Shown: positions 33,850 to 43,761 of the stretch, piece by piece
Numbering within the stretch: position 1 is the first letter of the stretch
Layout of the letters: each line of letters opens with the position of its first letter
Source: DATBGO01 sp963840095
Lineage (GTDB): Bacteria; Actinomycetota; Actinomycetes; Streptosporangiales; Streptosporangiaceae
Direction: 5' to 3'
DNA length: 64,000 nt
Assembly: GCA_963840095.1 (NCBI GenBank)
Contig: CAWIXN010000005.1
Coordinates: 1,240,001 to 1,304,000, forward strand
Notes under the pieces: generated by a model
What the model was told of the DNA's origin: nothing
The model's input: only the letters and a program-made list of their open reading frames with translations
The model's database searches: none
Program-made: the position numbers and the translations under genes

Positions 33850-34080
33850 TCAGTCAATTTAATTCCGGGTTGGGTCGGGTGGTGGCCGAGCTGACGGGGG
33901 CGCGCCCGGCGGTTCTGTCGAAGGTCAGGACATGCGGAGTCGGTGAGAGAAGGCTTCAATGCGCGCTGCGGTGCTCCAGACACGGCAAGGGTCCGACTGT
34001 CAGGACGCGGGCGCGACTGAGCCCGGCGGACATTCTCTGCACATGGCCGGCGCGTGCATCCGGCGGCACCGGAGCTGTCG

Positions 34081-35550
34081 ATGAGCTCGGCGGCCGCATG
34101 GAGCCTGGCCGAACTCGACGGGATGGCCCAGGCCGCGCTGGTCCTGGCCGGTGACGTCTCCGCGCGTGAGTTGGCCGAGGCGGCTCTGGCCCGGGTGGAC
34201 GACCTCGACCCCGCCCTCGGATCGGTCGTGTGGCGGATGGCGGATATTGACCGCCAGCTCGAGCAGCTGGCCGCCCGGCGGCCCAATGGCCCGCTGTTCG
34301 GTGTCCCGACCCTGCTGAAGGACATCGGGGCCGATTACGCCGGCGCACCCCAGCGGCTCGGGTCCAGGTTCATCCCCGCCAGCCCCTCCGACCATGACAG
34401 CGAGCTCGTGGTGCGGCTGCGGCGGGCGGGACTGACGATGATCGGGAAGAGCGCCACCTCCGAGTTCGCCAACTCCGGCGAGACAACCCTGCCGGGCCCC
34501 ACCAACAATCCTTGGCAACTTGACCGGTCGACATCCGGATCCAGCACCGGGTCCGCCGCCGCCGTCGCGGCCGGCCTGGTCCCGATCGCCCACGGCAGCG
34601 ACTCGGGCGGATCGATACGGCTTCCGGCCGGCTGGTGCGGCCTGTTCGGGCTCAAGCCGTCCCGGGGTCGCAACCCGTACGGCCCCGACGGCAGCGAGGG
34701 GTGCGCCGGGCTGTCCGCTGCCCACATGCTGACGCGCTCCGTCCGGGACAGCGCCGCCGCGCTCGACGTGCTGGCCGGCCCCGACGTCGGCGCGCCATTC
34801 CTCGCCCCGGCGGCGCCTGCCTCGTTCCTGGCCGAGGTCTCTCGCGATCCCGGCCGTCTCCGGATCGGGTGGACCGGCCGGGCTCCGCAGGGCGTGCCGG
34901 TCGATGAGGCGTGCCGGTCCGCAGTCTCCTCGACCGCCCGGCTGTGCGAGGAGCTGGGTCATGTTGTCGAGGAGGCCAGCCCGGCCTATGACGAGGAATC
35001 GCTCTTCCGCGAGTTCGAGTACCTGACCTTCGACGCCAGCGTGGCAGCCATCGAGGAGTGGGAAACGCGTCTGGGCGCCGTGGCCACCGACGCCGACATC
35101 GAGCCCCTGACCTGGTACCTGATCGAGCGAGGCCGTCCCCGGACGGCGGGCGAGCACATCAACGGCGTCTCGCGGCTGCGGCGGGTGGCGCGTGACGCGG
35201 CCGCGTTCTTCGAGGCCTACGACCTCTTCCTGACCCCGACCAATCCCACGCTGCCCGCCCTCCACGAGCAGCTGACCCCGACCGCCGACGACGTTGAGCA
35301 GGTGTGGGCGGTGGAGCTGGACGGCGGCTGCTTCACCATCCTCGCCAACGTCCTCGGGACGCCGGCGATGAGCGTTCCGCTGGACTGGTCGGCGGACGGC
35401 CTGCCGATCGGCTCGCATTTCACCGCCGCGCCAGGGCGCGAAGACGTGCTGCTGCGGCTGGCCGGCCAGCTGGAGGCGGCCCGGCCGTGGGCCCAGCGCT
35501 GGCCGCCCGTCACCAGGCCGCCGCTCGGCGCCGGGAGGGCCGCCCGGTGA
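34081..35550 (+). CDS. Amidase signature family protein
   Basis: 489 residues. The catalytic triad of the family is visible: the lysine in GVPTLLKDIG (about residue 80), the cis-serine in HGSDSGGSIRLPAGWCG and the nucleophile region RSTSGSSTGSAAAVAAG. ATG 34081 was chosen with GGAG 6 bases before it; GTG 34054 is an alternative. It hydrolyses a carboxamide. Its stop overlaps the oxidoreductase start (GTGA), making it the first gene of a tightly coupled run. A second, related amidase lies at 44738. Confidence 0.93.
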   Translation: MSSAAAWSLAELDGMAQAALVLAGDVSARELAEAALARVDDLDPALGSVVWRMADIDRQLEQLAARRPNGPLFGVPTLLKDIGADYAGAPQRLGSRFIPASPSDHDSELVVRLRRAGLTMIGKSATSEFANSGETTLPGPTNNPWQLDRSTSGSSTGSAAAVAAGLVPIAHGSDSGGSIRLPAGWCGLFGLKPSRGRNPYGPDGSEGCAGLSAAHMLTRSVRDSAAALDVLAGPDVGAPFLAPAAPASFLAEVSRDPGRLRIGWTGRAPQGVPVDEACRSAVSSTARLCEELGHVVEEASPAYDEESLFREFEYLTFDASVAAIEEWETRLGAVATDADIEPLTWYLIERGRPRTAGEHINGVSRLRRVARDAAAFFEAYDLFLTPTNPTLPALHEQLTPTADDVEQVWAVELDGGCFTILANVLGTPAMSVPLDWSADGLPIGSHFTAAPGREDVLLRLAGQLEAARPWAQRWPPVTRPPLGAGRAAR

Positions 35551-38500
35551 CCACCCTGGAGGAGCGCTACGAGCGTTACGGAACGCCGGTGCACATCACC
35601 GGCATCCAGGCGATCACCCGCCTGGTCATCGAGCAGCAGCGGCGGGACCGCGCCCGCGGGCTCGACACCGCCGGGCTGGTCTCCGGTTACCCGGGCAGCC
35701 CGCTGGGCGGCGTGGACCGTGAGCTCGCCCGCCGCGCCGATCTCCTCAACGCGCACGGCGTGGTCCACCTGCCCGGCGTCAACGAGGAGCTGGCCGTCAC
35801 CGCGATCATGGGCAGCCAGCTGGCGCCCACCCTGCGCGGCGCCAAAGTGGCCGGTGTCAATGGCCTGTGGTACGGCAAGGCACCCGGTCTCGACCGGGCC
35901 GGGGACGCCCTGCGGCACGGCAACTTCACCGGAAGCCACCCCAGCGGGGGCGTCGTTGTGGTGGTCGGCGACGACCCGGGCGCCAAGTCCTCGACGATCC
36001 CGAATGCCTCCGAGGTGGCGCTCTCGGACGCCCTGATCCCGGCGCTGTACCCCGGCCACGTGGAGCAGCTGTTCGAGGCCGGGATGCACGCGTACGAGAT
36101 GTCGCGGGCCACGGGCCTGTGGGTCGGCCTGAAGGTGGTCTCCGCGGTGGCCGACAGCTCGGGGACGGCGATGTTCCCGGCCCCGGCCGGCCTGCCTGCC
36201 GCGATGGAGCGGCAGGCGCCTGCGCCCACCGGCCGCCTGCTGCCGCCGTTCAGCCTCGTCACCGAGCAGGAGATCTGGGAGCAGCGCCTTCCGGCCGCTC
36301 AGGAATACGCGCGGCGAGCCGGGCTCGACCTCATCAGCGGCGGCCCGGCCCCGCTGGGGATCGTTGCCGCCGGCCGGGCGTACGAGGACCTCAGGCAGGC
36401 ACTGGAAGAGGCCGGCGTCGACACCAGCCGCCCGGACGCGGCCGGGCTCCGCCTGCTCCGGCTGACCATGATGTGGCCTATCGAGCCCGAGATCGTACGC
36501 AGTTTCGCCGCAGGCGTGCGCGAGATCTTCGTCATCGAGGAGAAGCGGGCGTTCATCGAGACCGGCATCAAGGAAATCCTCTACGGCACGGCTAATGCCC
36601 CGCGCGTAGTCGGCAAGCGGGATGCCGTGGGCCGGAGCCTGGTACCGGCCCACGGCACCCTCGACGCCAATTCCATCGCCCGGCTCCTGGCCCGCCGGAT
36701 GGCGGCGCTGGCGATTCCCGTTCCCGCCGGGCTCGACCAGCTGAACTCGCGAAGCGAGCAGCGGCGCGCCTCGCTCCCGCTGATCGCGGTGGCCGAGCCG
36801 CGTACTCCGTTCTACTGCTCCGGATGCCCGCACAGCCGCTCGACCAGAGCGCCGGCCGACACCCTCGTCGGGGCGGGAACCGGCTGCATGGCGATGATCC
36901 TTTACATGGACCCGGCCCAGGTCGGCGATGTCGTCTCCAGTACTCAGATGGGCGGTGAGGGAGCGCAGTTCATCGGGATCGCCCCGTTCGTCACCGGTCA
37001 GCCGCTGCTGCAGAACATGGGCGAGGGAACGTTCCACCACTCGGGGCAGCTCGTCATACGCCAGGCGGTGGCGGCCGGGACCACGATGACCTTCAAGATC
37101 CTCTACAACCGCTCGATCGCGATGACCGGGGGTCAGCAGCCGCCGAACACGCTGCCGCCGGCCACCATCGCCCGGCAGCTGCTCGACGAGGGCGTGCGCC
37201 GGATCGTGATCACGACCGACGAGCCCGCCGGTTACCGGGCCGTCCGGCTGCCCGCCGGGTGCACGGTGCGCCACCGGGACGATCTGGAGCAGATCCAGCG
37301 TGAGCTGCTCGCCGAGTCCGGGGTGACCGTGCTCATCCACGACCAGGAATGCGCGACCGAGAAGCGGCGGGGGCGGGTCAGCGGCCGGGTACCCACGCCG
37401 GCCCGCCGGGTGGTCATCAACCAGCGGGTCTGCGAGGGCTGCGGCGACTGCGTCCGCCAGGCGAACTGCCTGTCCCTGCAGCCGGTCGACACCGACCTTG
37501 GCCCGAAGATGAGCATCCACGCCTCGAGCTGCAACCTTGACGCCTCCTGCTTGCTGGGCGACTGCCCATCGTTCGTCAGCGTCCCTGCTCCGCGGCCGGG
37601 CCGGGCGGCCGGGCGGCCCGGCGGGACGGCATCGGGTGCGGCGCCAGGCCAGGCAGCTCGCCCGGTGCCAGGACAGGCAGCTTGCCCGGTGCCAGACGCG
37701 GCAGCCGGGCTGTCGGCTGGGCTGGCAGCTGGGGCGGCGCCCGGGGCGGCGGAGCCGGTGCCGCCGCCCCCGCACTTCGATCCCCCGCCGGTATTCGGCC
37801 TGCGGATGGTGGGGATCGGCGGGACCGGCGTGGTGACCCTGTCGCAGATCATCGCGACCGCCGCCTCGCTCGACGGCCTGTCGGTCTCGGCCCTCGACCA
37901 GACCGGGCTGGCCCAGAAGGGCGGCCCGGTGGTCTCCGACATCATCCTCGGGACGCAGGCCCGGCCGGCCGCCGTGCGGTTGTCCGAGGCGTCCGCTGAC
38001 CTCTACCTGGCGCTCGACCCGACGGCCGCGGCGCAGGAGAAGGTGCTGAGGGTGGTCAACGAGCAGACGACGGCCGCCGTCACCTCGACCTCGCTGCTGC
38101 TCACCGAGACGGCCATCCGGGGGACCGCCGGGCCGGCCCTGAACGTCGGGGAGTACCTGTCGAAGCTCGGCCAGGCGGTCCGGCCCGGTGCCGTCGTGGC
38201 TATGGACGCCGTGGCGCTGGCCGAAGAACGCTTCGGGAGCCACCTGCCGGCCAACATGATCATTCTTGGCGCGGCTGTCCAGGCCGGGTACCTCCCCGTC
38301 GGCCTGTCGTCCCTGGAGACCGCTATCCGGCTCAACGGCGGGGACGCCGAGGTCAACCTCGAGGCGCTCCGGTGCGGACGCCAGGTGGTCGCGGACCCGG
38401 AGCGGATGACGGCGCGGTCGCGGCCGCGTCAAGGACCGCCGGATCCTGCCGCCGGGCACCTGCTCGCCGGGACGGAGCTGTCCGGCCCGCTGCGGGAGGC

Positions 38501-39119
38501 GGTGGCCTGGCGCGCCGCCGACATCGCCGGCTACCAGGACGAGCGCACTGCGCGCGGCTACGTGCGGCGGGTGGCGGCGGTCGCCGCGGCCGAACAGCGG
38601 GTGCGGCCCGGCCGCAGCGAGCTGGCCGCGGCAGCCGCGGCCGGCCTGCACAAGCTGACGACCTACAAGGACGAGTACGAGGTCGCGCGCCTGCACCTGC
38701 TGCCCGAGTCGCTCGACGAGCTCGGCGGCCTGGGCAACGCGGCCAGCGCGCGGTTCCACCTGTACCCGCCCGCGCTGCGCAGTCTCGGGCTGAAGAAGAA
38801 GATCGCCGTGCCCGGCTGGGCCGCGATTCCCGCCTTCCGCCTCCTGCGCGCCGGCCGCCGCCTGCGCGCCACCCCGCTTGACCCGTTCGGAGCGACCGCG
38901 GTGCGCAGGTGCGAGCGCCAGCTCGTCGCCCTCTTCGAGGCAGCGCTCGAGGAGTGCGCGCGGTCGCTGACCGCAGACACCTATGAGCGGTGGCTGACCG
39001 CAGCCAGGCTCCCCGAGCTCGTCCGCGGATACGAGCAGCTCAAGCTCGACTCCGCTGCCCAGTTCCGGCACCGGCTGGCGGAACTCGCCCAGCCGGCGGC
39101 CGTTGCCGCAGGCCGCTAG
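35547..39119 (+). CDS. Single-chain indolepyruvate:ferredoxin oxidoreductase family protein
   Basis: 1190 residues from GTG 35547. Order of domains: alpha-type pyrimidine/transketolase region (TAGLVSGYPGSPLGGVDREL near residue 50), TPP-binding part (VGAGTGCMAMILYMDPAQVG, GEGTFHHSGQLVIRQA), a ferredoxin-like cluster segment (RVCEGCGDCVRQANC, SSCNLDASCLLGDCPSF), an Ala/Pro-rich linker (about 680-745), then the gamma domain (MVGIGGTGVVTLSQII) and a DUF6537-like C-terminus. It decarboxylates an aryl-2-oxoacid to the acyl-CoA, reducing ferredoxin. The linker is longer and more repetitive than expected. It is coupled by overlap to the amidase. Confidence 0.9.
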   Translation: MTTLEERYERYGTPVHITGIQAITRLVIEQQRRDRARGLDTAGLVSGYPGSPLGGVDRELARRADLLNAHGVVHLPGVNEELAVTAIMGSQLAPTLRGAKVAGVNGLWYGKAPGLDRAGDALRHGNFTGSHPSGGVVVVVGDDPGAKSSTIPNASEVALSDALIPALYPGHVEQLFEAGMHAYEMSRATGLWVGLKVVSAVADSSGTAMFPAPAGLPAAMERQAPAPTGRLLPPFSLVTEQEIWEQRLPAAQEYARRAGLDLISGGPAPLGIVAAGRAYEDLRQALEEAGVDTSRPDAAGLRLLRLTMMWPIEPEIVRSFAAGVREIFVIEEKRAFIETGIKEILYGTANAPRVVGKRDAVGRSLVPAHGTLDANSIARLLARRMAALAIPVPAGLDQLNSRSEQRRASLPLIAVAEPRTPFYCSGCPHSRSTRAPADTLVGAGTGCMAMILYMDPAQVGDVVSSTQMGGEGAQFIGIAPFVTGQPLLQNMGEGTFHHSGQLVIRQAVAAGTTMTFKILYNRSIAMTGGQQPPNTLPPATIARQLLDEGVRRIVITTDEPAGYRAVRLPAGCTVRHRDDLEQIQRELLAESGVTVLIHDQECATEKRRGRVSGRVPTPARRVVINQRVCEGCGDCVRQANCLSLQPVDTDLGPKMSIHASSCNLDASCLLGDCPSFVSVPAPRPGRAAGRPGGTASGAAPGQAARPVPGQAACPVPDAAAGLSAGLAAGAAPGAAEPVPPPPHFDPPPVFGLRMVGIGGTGVVTLSQIIATAASLDGLSVSALDQTGLAQKGGPVVSDIILGTQARPAAVRLSEASADLYLALDPTAAAQEKVLRVVNEQTTAAVTSTSLLLTETAIRGTAGPALNVGEYLSKLGQAVRPGAVVAMDAVALAEERFGSHLPANMIILGAAVQAGYLPVGLSSLETAIRLNGGDAEVNLEALRCGRQVVADPERMTARSRPRQGPPDPAAGHLLAGTELSGPLREAVAWRAADIAGYQDERTARGYVRRVAAVAAAEQRVRPGRSELAAAAAAGLHKLTTYKDEYEVARLHLLPESLDELGGLGNAASARFHLYPPALRSLGLKKKIAVPGWAAIPAFRLLRAGRRLRATPLDPFGATAVRRCERQLVALFEAALEECARSLTADTYERWLTAARLPELVRGYEQLKLDSAAQFRHRLAELAQPAAVAAGR

Positions 39120-39164
39120 CCCGGCCCGTTCGCAGTCACCACGATGGACAGGAATGAGGGGATC

Positions 39165-40493
39165 ATGACAACTGGTTCGGACCGAGGACCGCAGACGATC
39201 ATCCGGCATGTCCACGCGCTGACGATGGATGACGAACTGGGCGAGCAGCCGGACGTCGACATCCTGCTGGACGGGGCCACGATCCTCGGCGTCGGCCAGG
39301 ACCTGCAGGCGGGCCCGGACGCCACGGCGATTGACGGCTCACGCTACCTGGCGATGCCGGGCCTGGTCGACACTCACCGGCACCTGTGGATGTCGATCTT
39401 CCGGGGCTGGCCGGCGGACGGCGTGCTGAGCGAGATCCAGCAAGAGCTCCACCACGAATACGGCGTCAGGTTCAGGCCGGAGGACTCCTACCTGTCGGCC
39501 AGCGTCAGCCTGGCGGAGGCCATCGACTCGGGCATCACCACCATCAACGCCTGGGAGATGAACGTGCAGACGCCCGAGCACGCCGAGGCGGTGGTGAGCG
39601 CGCTCGAGGACAGCGGCATCCGGGGCCGTTACTCCTACGGGCCGCCCACCGCCAAGCCCCCGGCGCCGGTGGACACCGCCGGGGTGAAGAGCCTGCTGGA
39701 CAGCCGCTTCGCCGGCACCGACCCGGTTCCGCACTCGAACGCCTCCGGCCGGATCCATCTGGGGATCGCATCGCGCGGCGTGGAATTGCTCGAGCCCGAT
39801 ATCTGGACCCAGGACTTCAAGTTCGCCCTGGACAACGGGATCCGCCGCACCGCCCACGTCCGCGGAAAGCCCATTGACCAGCTTCAGGAACGGGGCGCCC
39901 TCGGACCAGACCTGCTGGCCGTCCACGGGGTGGCGGTGGAGCAGCGGCACATCGACTTCCTGGCCCGGGCCGGGGTCCCGATATCGTGCGCGACCGCGCC
40001 GATGGCGAAGATCGGCGAGCCCTCGTCACCGATCGTCGAGTACATGCGGGGCGGGGTCAGGGTCTGCCTGTCGATCGACTCGGTGTCGGCCAGCGACAAC
40101 TGCGACATGTTCGCCATCATGCGGATGAGCGTGCTGAAGGAGCGGAATCGCTACGGCGACCCCACCGTCTACTCGCCGGCGGATGCCCTGCGCCAGGCGA
40201 CCATCGACGGGGCGCGGGCCCTGGGCCTGGGCGAGGTGACGGGGTCCATCACCCCGGGCAAGCGCGCCGACCTCATCCTCCTGCGGCGGGACGACACCAA
40301 CCTGATCCCGTTCAACTCGGCCACCGCGCTCGCGGTCTTCGCCGCCCAGCCCAGGAACGTGGAGTCGGTCTGGATCGACGGGATCCTCCGCAAGCGAGCG
40401 GGCCGGCTCGTCGACGTCGACGTCCCGGCGCTGGCTGACCGGGCCCAGGCGACGGTTGGCCGGCTGCGCCGGGCCGTGGCCGCGGGCCGGTGA
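39165..40493 (+). CDS. Amidohydrolase family protein (deaminase/hydrolase-like)
   Basis: 442 residues from ATG 39165. The metal site is complete: AMPGLVDTHRHLWMS gives the HxH pair near residue 70, TAHVRGK and AVHGVAV supply further histidines, and the aspartate lies in VCLSIDSVSASDN. The C-terminal SITPGKRADLILLRRDDTNL is typical of the ATZ/TRZ and cytosine-deaminase branch. That branch removes amino, chloro or amide groups from ring compounds. It lies 45 bases after the oxidoreductase and 38 before the dimethylformamidase-like gene. The substrate is unknown. Confidence 0.9.
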   Translation: MTTGSDRGPQTIIRHVHALTMDDELGEQPDVDILLDGATILGVGQDLQAGPDATAIDGSRYLAMPGLVDTHRHLWMSIFRGWPADGVLSEIQQELHHEYGVRFRPEDSYLSASVSLAEAIDSGITTINAWEMNVQTPEHAEAVVSALEDSGIRGRYSYGPPTAKPPAPVDTAGVKSLLDSRFAGTDPVPHSNASGRIHLGIASRGVELLEPDIWTQDFKFALDNGIRRTAHVRGKPIDQLQERGALGPDLLAVHGVAVEQRHIDFLARAGVPISCATAPMAKIGEPSSPIVEYMRGGVRVCLSIDSVSASDNCDMFAIMRMSVLKERNRYGDPTVYSPADALRQATIDGARALGLGEVTGSITPGKRADLILLRRDDTNLIPFNSATALAVFAAQPRNVESVWIDGILRKRAGRLVDVDVPALADRAQATVGRLRRAVAAGR

Positions 40494-40531
40494 AGAGCGG
40501 CCGCTCAGCGGACGAGGAAGGAACGCCAGCG

Positions 40532-42760
40532 ATGGGGGATCAGCGCCACACCGCCAGCACCGCGTTGACCGTGGTCCCCGGGGCCGGGCTCGAGGGCTAC
40601 AGCGCCGAGCCGAGCTACCGGGCCGGAGACCGGGTCGCCCTGATGGCCAGCGGCTGCGGCGGCCCGGCCCGGCTCGAGGTGGTCCGGCTGGTGCACGGTG
40701 ACCCGTCCCCGCGCGGGCCGGGCTACACGGCCGAGCCGCAGGACTGGGGGCAGCCCGCCGAGCTTGACCTCGAGCCCCGGTCACTCGACCTCGGATCCTT
40801 CGTCCGCGTCCCCTACTACGACGGTCTCACCCCGGCCGGGGACTTCACCCTGGGGCTGTGGGCCCTGCCGACCCGGTTCCGCGCGGGCTGGCACGCGCTG
40901 GCCGGAATGTGGAGCCCGGGGCGGCTGTCCTACGGCTTGTTCGTCGCGGGCAGCAACTCGATCCAGGCCGCCGTCAGTATGGATGGCCGCCGGCCGCTGT
41001 GGGCGCTCGGCCGCGAGCCCGTGGAGCACGTGGAGTGGCAGTTCCTGGCCATGTCGTGGCGCGCGGACTCCGGTGTCCTGTCCGTACACCAGATCTACAG
41101 CACCGACGTGCGGCACGTGATCACGGCGTCCAGGACCGGGGCACCGGGTCCCGTCTTCCGGGCGGCCGACCCGCTCTACCTGGGGGCGATCGAGGATCCC
41201 GACGGCGGCCCGGAGCATGCCGCGCACTTCAGCGGGCGGATGGCACGCCCGGTGCTGCTCGAAGGGACCCTGACCGACGCCGAGATCGTGGGCCTGGCCG
41301 CAGCCGGGCTTTCGTGGCCCGGCCTGGCCGGCCGGGCCCTCGCCGCCTTCGACTTCTCGAAGGAGATCGCCACGCAGCGCGTCGTCAACGTCGTGCCGGG
41401 CGGCCTCGACGGCGAGGCGGTCAACGCCCCGGCCCGCGGGGTGACCGGGCCGGACTGGCGCGACCCGCCGTCCTACCGGTACGCCGACTCACCGGCCGTG
41501 CGGTACCGCTACAGCGACGCGCCGGAGCGGTACGACGCCATCCACCTCCACGACGACGACCTCGCCGACGCGCAGTGGCCCGCCGCGGCGGAACTTGATG
41601 TCCCGCCGGACGCGCGGCCCGGCATCTACGCGGGCGTCCTGAGCAACGACGTCGACGAGGTGTTCCTGCCGTTCGTGGTCCGCCCCCCGGCCCCGCGGTC
41701 GAAGCTGCTCCTGCTGGTGCCGACGCTCAGCTGGCAGTGCTACTCCTCCAACCGGATGGTGTTCTCGACCTCCACCGACGGCGTCATCGACCGCAACCGA
41801 TGCCACTACGACCTGCACAGCGACGGCTCCATCGTCTACCACGCGGCCTGGCGGAAGCCGACCAGGTCACTCAATCCCAAGCGGTTCCCTCCCGAGCACG
41901 GCGCCCACACGCTGGCCGGCGACCTCTACCTCATCGACTGGCTCGAGCGGATGTCCTACGACTACGACGTCGTGAGCGACCACGACCTGCACCGGGAGGG
42001 CGCGGATCTGCTGCGGCCCTACGACTGCGTGCTCCTGTCCGCGCACCCGGAGTACTGGAGCCTGCCGATGATCCGGGCCCTGCAGACCTATGTCTGGGAC
42101 GACGGCAGGCGCGTGATGCTGCTGGGCGGGAACGCCATCGGGTGGGTGACCTCCCTCGACGGCGACCGGCTGATCTCCGAGGTCCGCAAGGACAAGTCCA
42201 CGGCGTACGAGCACGGGCTGCGCCGCGACTTCCCGCACGAGTCGCAGCATTCGACGGACGGCGTCATCGGGCAGCTCAACTGGACGGAGGCGGGCTTCCC
42301 GGTCTGGGCTGTGCTCGGCACCCAGTCACTGACCTGCACGGTCGGGCAGTTCTCCGACGGCGAGTTCGGGTTCGCCCGGACCCCCGAGAGCTTCGATCCG
42401 GCGGTGTCGTTCGTCTTCGACGGCGTGGATGAGGAACTGATCGGCGCGTACGGCCTCAACCTCGGCTCGGCGGCCGCTTATGAAGGCGACACCGTGCCGG
42501 CCACCTCACTGGGATACGGGGGCGACACGCGGGTCCTGGCCGTGGCGCGGCACGAACGCGTCGTTCCGTTCCGGGACCGCGCCGCGCCCGAGATCCACAT
42601 GGCCATGACCAAGCACGACGGCGGCGGACTGGTCTTCGCCGCCGCCTCGATCACCTGGACCGGCTCGCTGAGCGCGCGCAACTACTCCGGCGGCGTCTCG
42701 AGAATCACGCGTAACGTCCTCGACCAGTTCCTGGACCCGGCCTTCAAGCTGGACTGGTAG
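40532..42760 (+). CDS. N,N-dimethylformamidase large-subunit-like protein
   Basis: 742 residues from ATG 40532 with AAGGAA upstream; the known large subunit has about 760. The N-terminal half has a LamG-like beta sandwich (about 85-285: FTLGLWALPTRFRAGWHALA, HFSGRMARPVLLEG). The C-terminal half is the alpha/beta domain with SWQCYSSNRMVFSTSTDG (400-417) and HPEYWS (505-510). Known enzymes bind a mononuclear iron through two tyrosines and a glutamate; E507 of HPEYW and tyrosines at 404, 426 or 436 are candidates. No small-subunit gene is adjacent. It may hydrolyse an N-substituted amide other than dimethylformamide. Confidence 0.85.
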   Translation: MGDQRHTASTALTVVPGAGLEGYSAEPSYRAGDRVALMASGCGGPARLEVVRLVHGDPSPRGPGYTAEPQDWGQPAELDLEPRSLDLGSFVRVPYYDGLTPAGDFTLGLWALPTRFRAGWHALAGMWSPGRLSYGLFVAGSNSIQAAVSMDGRRPLWALGREPVEHVEWQFLAMSWRADSGVLSVHQIYSTDVRHVITASRTGAPGPVFRAADPLYLGAIEDPDGGPEHAAHFSGRMARPVLLEGTLTDAEIVGLAAAGLSWPGLAGRALAAFDFSKEIATQRVVNVVPGGLDGEAVNAPARGVTGPDWRDPPSYRYADSPAVRYRYSDAPERYDAIHLHDDDLADAQWPAAAELDVPPDARPGIYAGVLSNDVDEVFLPFVVRPPAPRSKLLLLVPTLSWQCYSSNRMVFSTSTDGVIDRNRCHYDLHSDGSIVYHAAWRKPTRSLNPKRFPPEHGAHTLAGDLYLIDWLERMSYDYDVVSDHDLHREGADLLRPYDCVLLSAHPEYWSLPMIRALQTYVWDDGRRVMLLGGNAIGWVTSLDGDRLISEVRKDKSTAYEHGLRRDFPHESQHSTDGVIGQLNWTEAGFPVWAVLGTQSLTCTVGQFSDGEFGFARTPESFDPAVSFVFDGVDEELIGAYGLNLGSAAAYEGDTVPATSLGYGGDTRVLAVARHERVVPFRDRAAPEIHMAMTKHDGGGLVFAAASITWTGSLSARNYSGGVSRITRNVLDQFLDPAFKLDW

Positions 42761-42768
42761 CGGCCGCC

Positions 42769-43761
42769 ATGGAACGGGTCAGGCTCGGTCACACGCCGTT
42801 CGAGATCAGCCGGATCGGCCTCGGCACCTGGGCGATCGGCGGCGGGGAGTACCAGCACGGCTGGGGCCCGCAAGAAGACGACGACTCAGTCGCGACCATC
42901 CACGCCGCCCTGGCGGGCGGCATCACCTGGATCGACACCGCCGCCGTCTACGGGCTCGGCCGCGCTGAGACGGTCCTGCGCACCGCCCTGGCGGGGGTGC
43001 CCGATCGCCCGTTCATCTTCACGAAGTGCTCCCAGCGCTGGACGCAGGACCGGGCCGTCTACGCCAGCCTGAAGCGGGACTCCATCCTCGAGGAGGTCGA
43101 GGGCAGCCTGACCAGGCTCGGCGTCGATCACCTCGACCTGTACCAGCTGCACCGGCCCTGGCCGGAGGAGGACCTCGAGGAGGGCTGGAGCACCCTGGCC
43201 GGCCTCAGGGACCAGGGAGTGGTGCGGGCGATCGGAGTGTCGCAGTTCAGCCTGGCGCAGCTGGAGAAGGCCTGGAACATCGCCCGGATCGACACGCTCC
43301 AGCCCAGGTACAGCCTCATCGACCGCACGATCGAAGCCGAGATCCTCCCCTACTGCCAGGCCCGCGGCATCGGCGTGATCACGTACTCGCCGATGGGATC
43401 CGGGCTCCTGACCGGGGCCATGAGCGCCAGCCGGGTGGCAGCCCTGCCGTCAGACGACTGGCGCGGACGCAGCCCCGAGTTCAGCGGGCCCCGGCTGCAG
43501 CAGCACCTGCGCGTCGCGCAGCGCCTGGTGGCCATCGGCCGGCGGCTCGGCTGCCCGGCGGGCACGGTCGCCGTGGCGTGGGTGCTGGCCAATCCCGCGG
43601 TGGCCGGCGCGATCGTGGGGCTCCGGTCCGCCGCTCAGGTGCCGCCGCTGCTGTCCGCGCCCGGGCTCAGGCTCGAGCCCGGCGAGCTGGCCGAGCTTGA
43701 CGAGCTGACCGGGCTTGACGAGCTGACCGGGCGTGACGAGACCACGGGGAGCTCAGGGTGA
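42769..43761 (+). CDS. Aldo/keto reductase
   Basis: 330 residues in the AKR barrel: GLGTWAIGGGEYQHGWGP, then ITWIDTAAVYGLGRAETVL with the catalytic Asp and Tyr, FIFTKCSQRW with the Lys, and HLDLYQLHRPWPEEDLEEGW with the His. The NADP-binding end is IVGLRSAAQV. The C-terminal tail ends in an 18-base direct repeat encoding LDELTG twice, a recent slippage. Its start is 9 bases after the formamidase-like gene and its stop overlaps the next start (GTGA), so it belongs to the same transcript. Confidence 0.93.
   Translation: MERVRLGHTPFEISRIGLGTWAIGGGEYQHGWGPQEDDDSVATIHAALAGGITWIDTAAVYGLGRAETVLRTALAGVPDRPFIFTKCSQRWTQDRAVYASLKRDSILEEVEGSLTRLGVDHLDLYQLHRPWPEEDLEEGWSTLAGLRDQGVVRAIGVSQFSLAQLEKAWNIARIDTLQPRYSLIDRTIEAEILPYCQARGIGVITYSPMGSGLLTGAMSASRVAALPSDDWRGRSPEFSGPRLQQHLRVAQRLVAIGRRLGCPAGTVAVAWVLANPAVAGAIVGLRSAAQVPPLLSAPGLRLEPGELAELDELTGLDELTGRDETTGSSG

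Noticed and set aside
35217..39215. A 1332-residue open frame on the minus strand across the amidase and oxidoreductase genes
   Set aside because: It is the GC-rich shadow of the plus-strand genes: rich in Arg/Gly/Pro, no domain recognisable, and the opposite strand carries well-matched families over its whole length.
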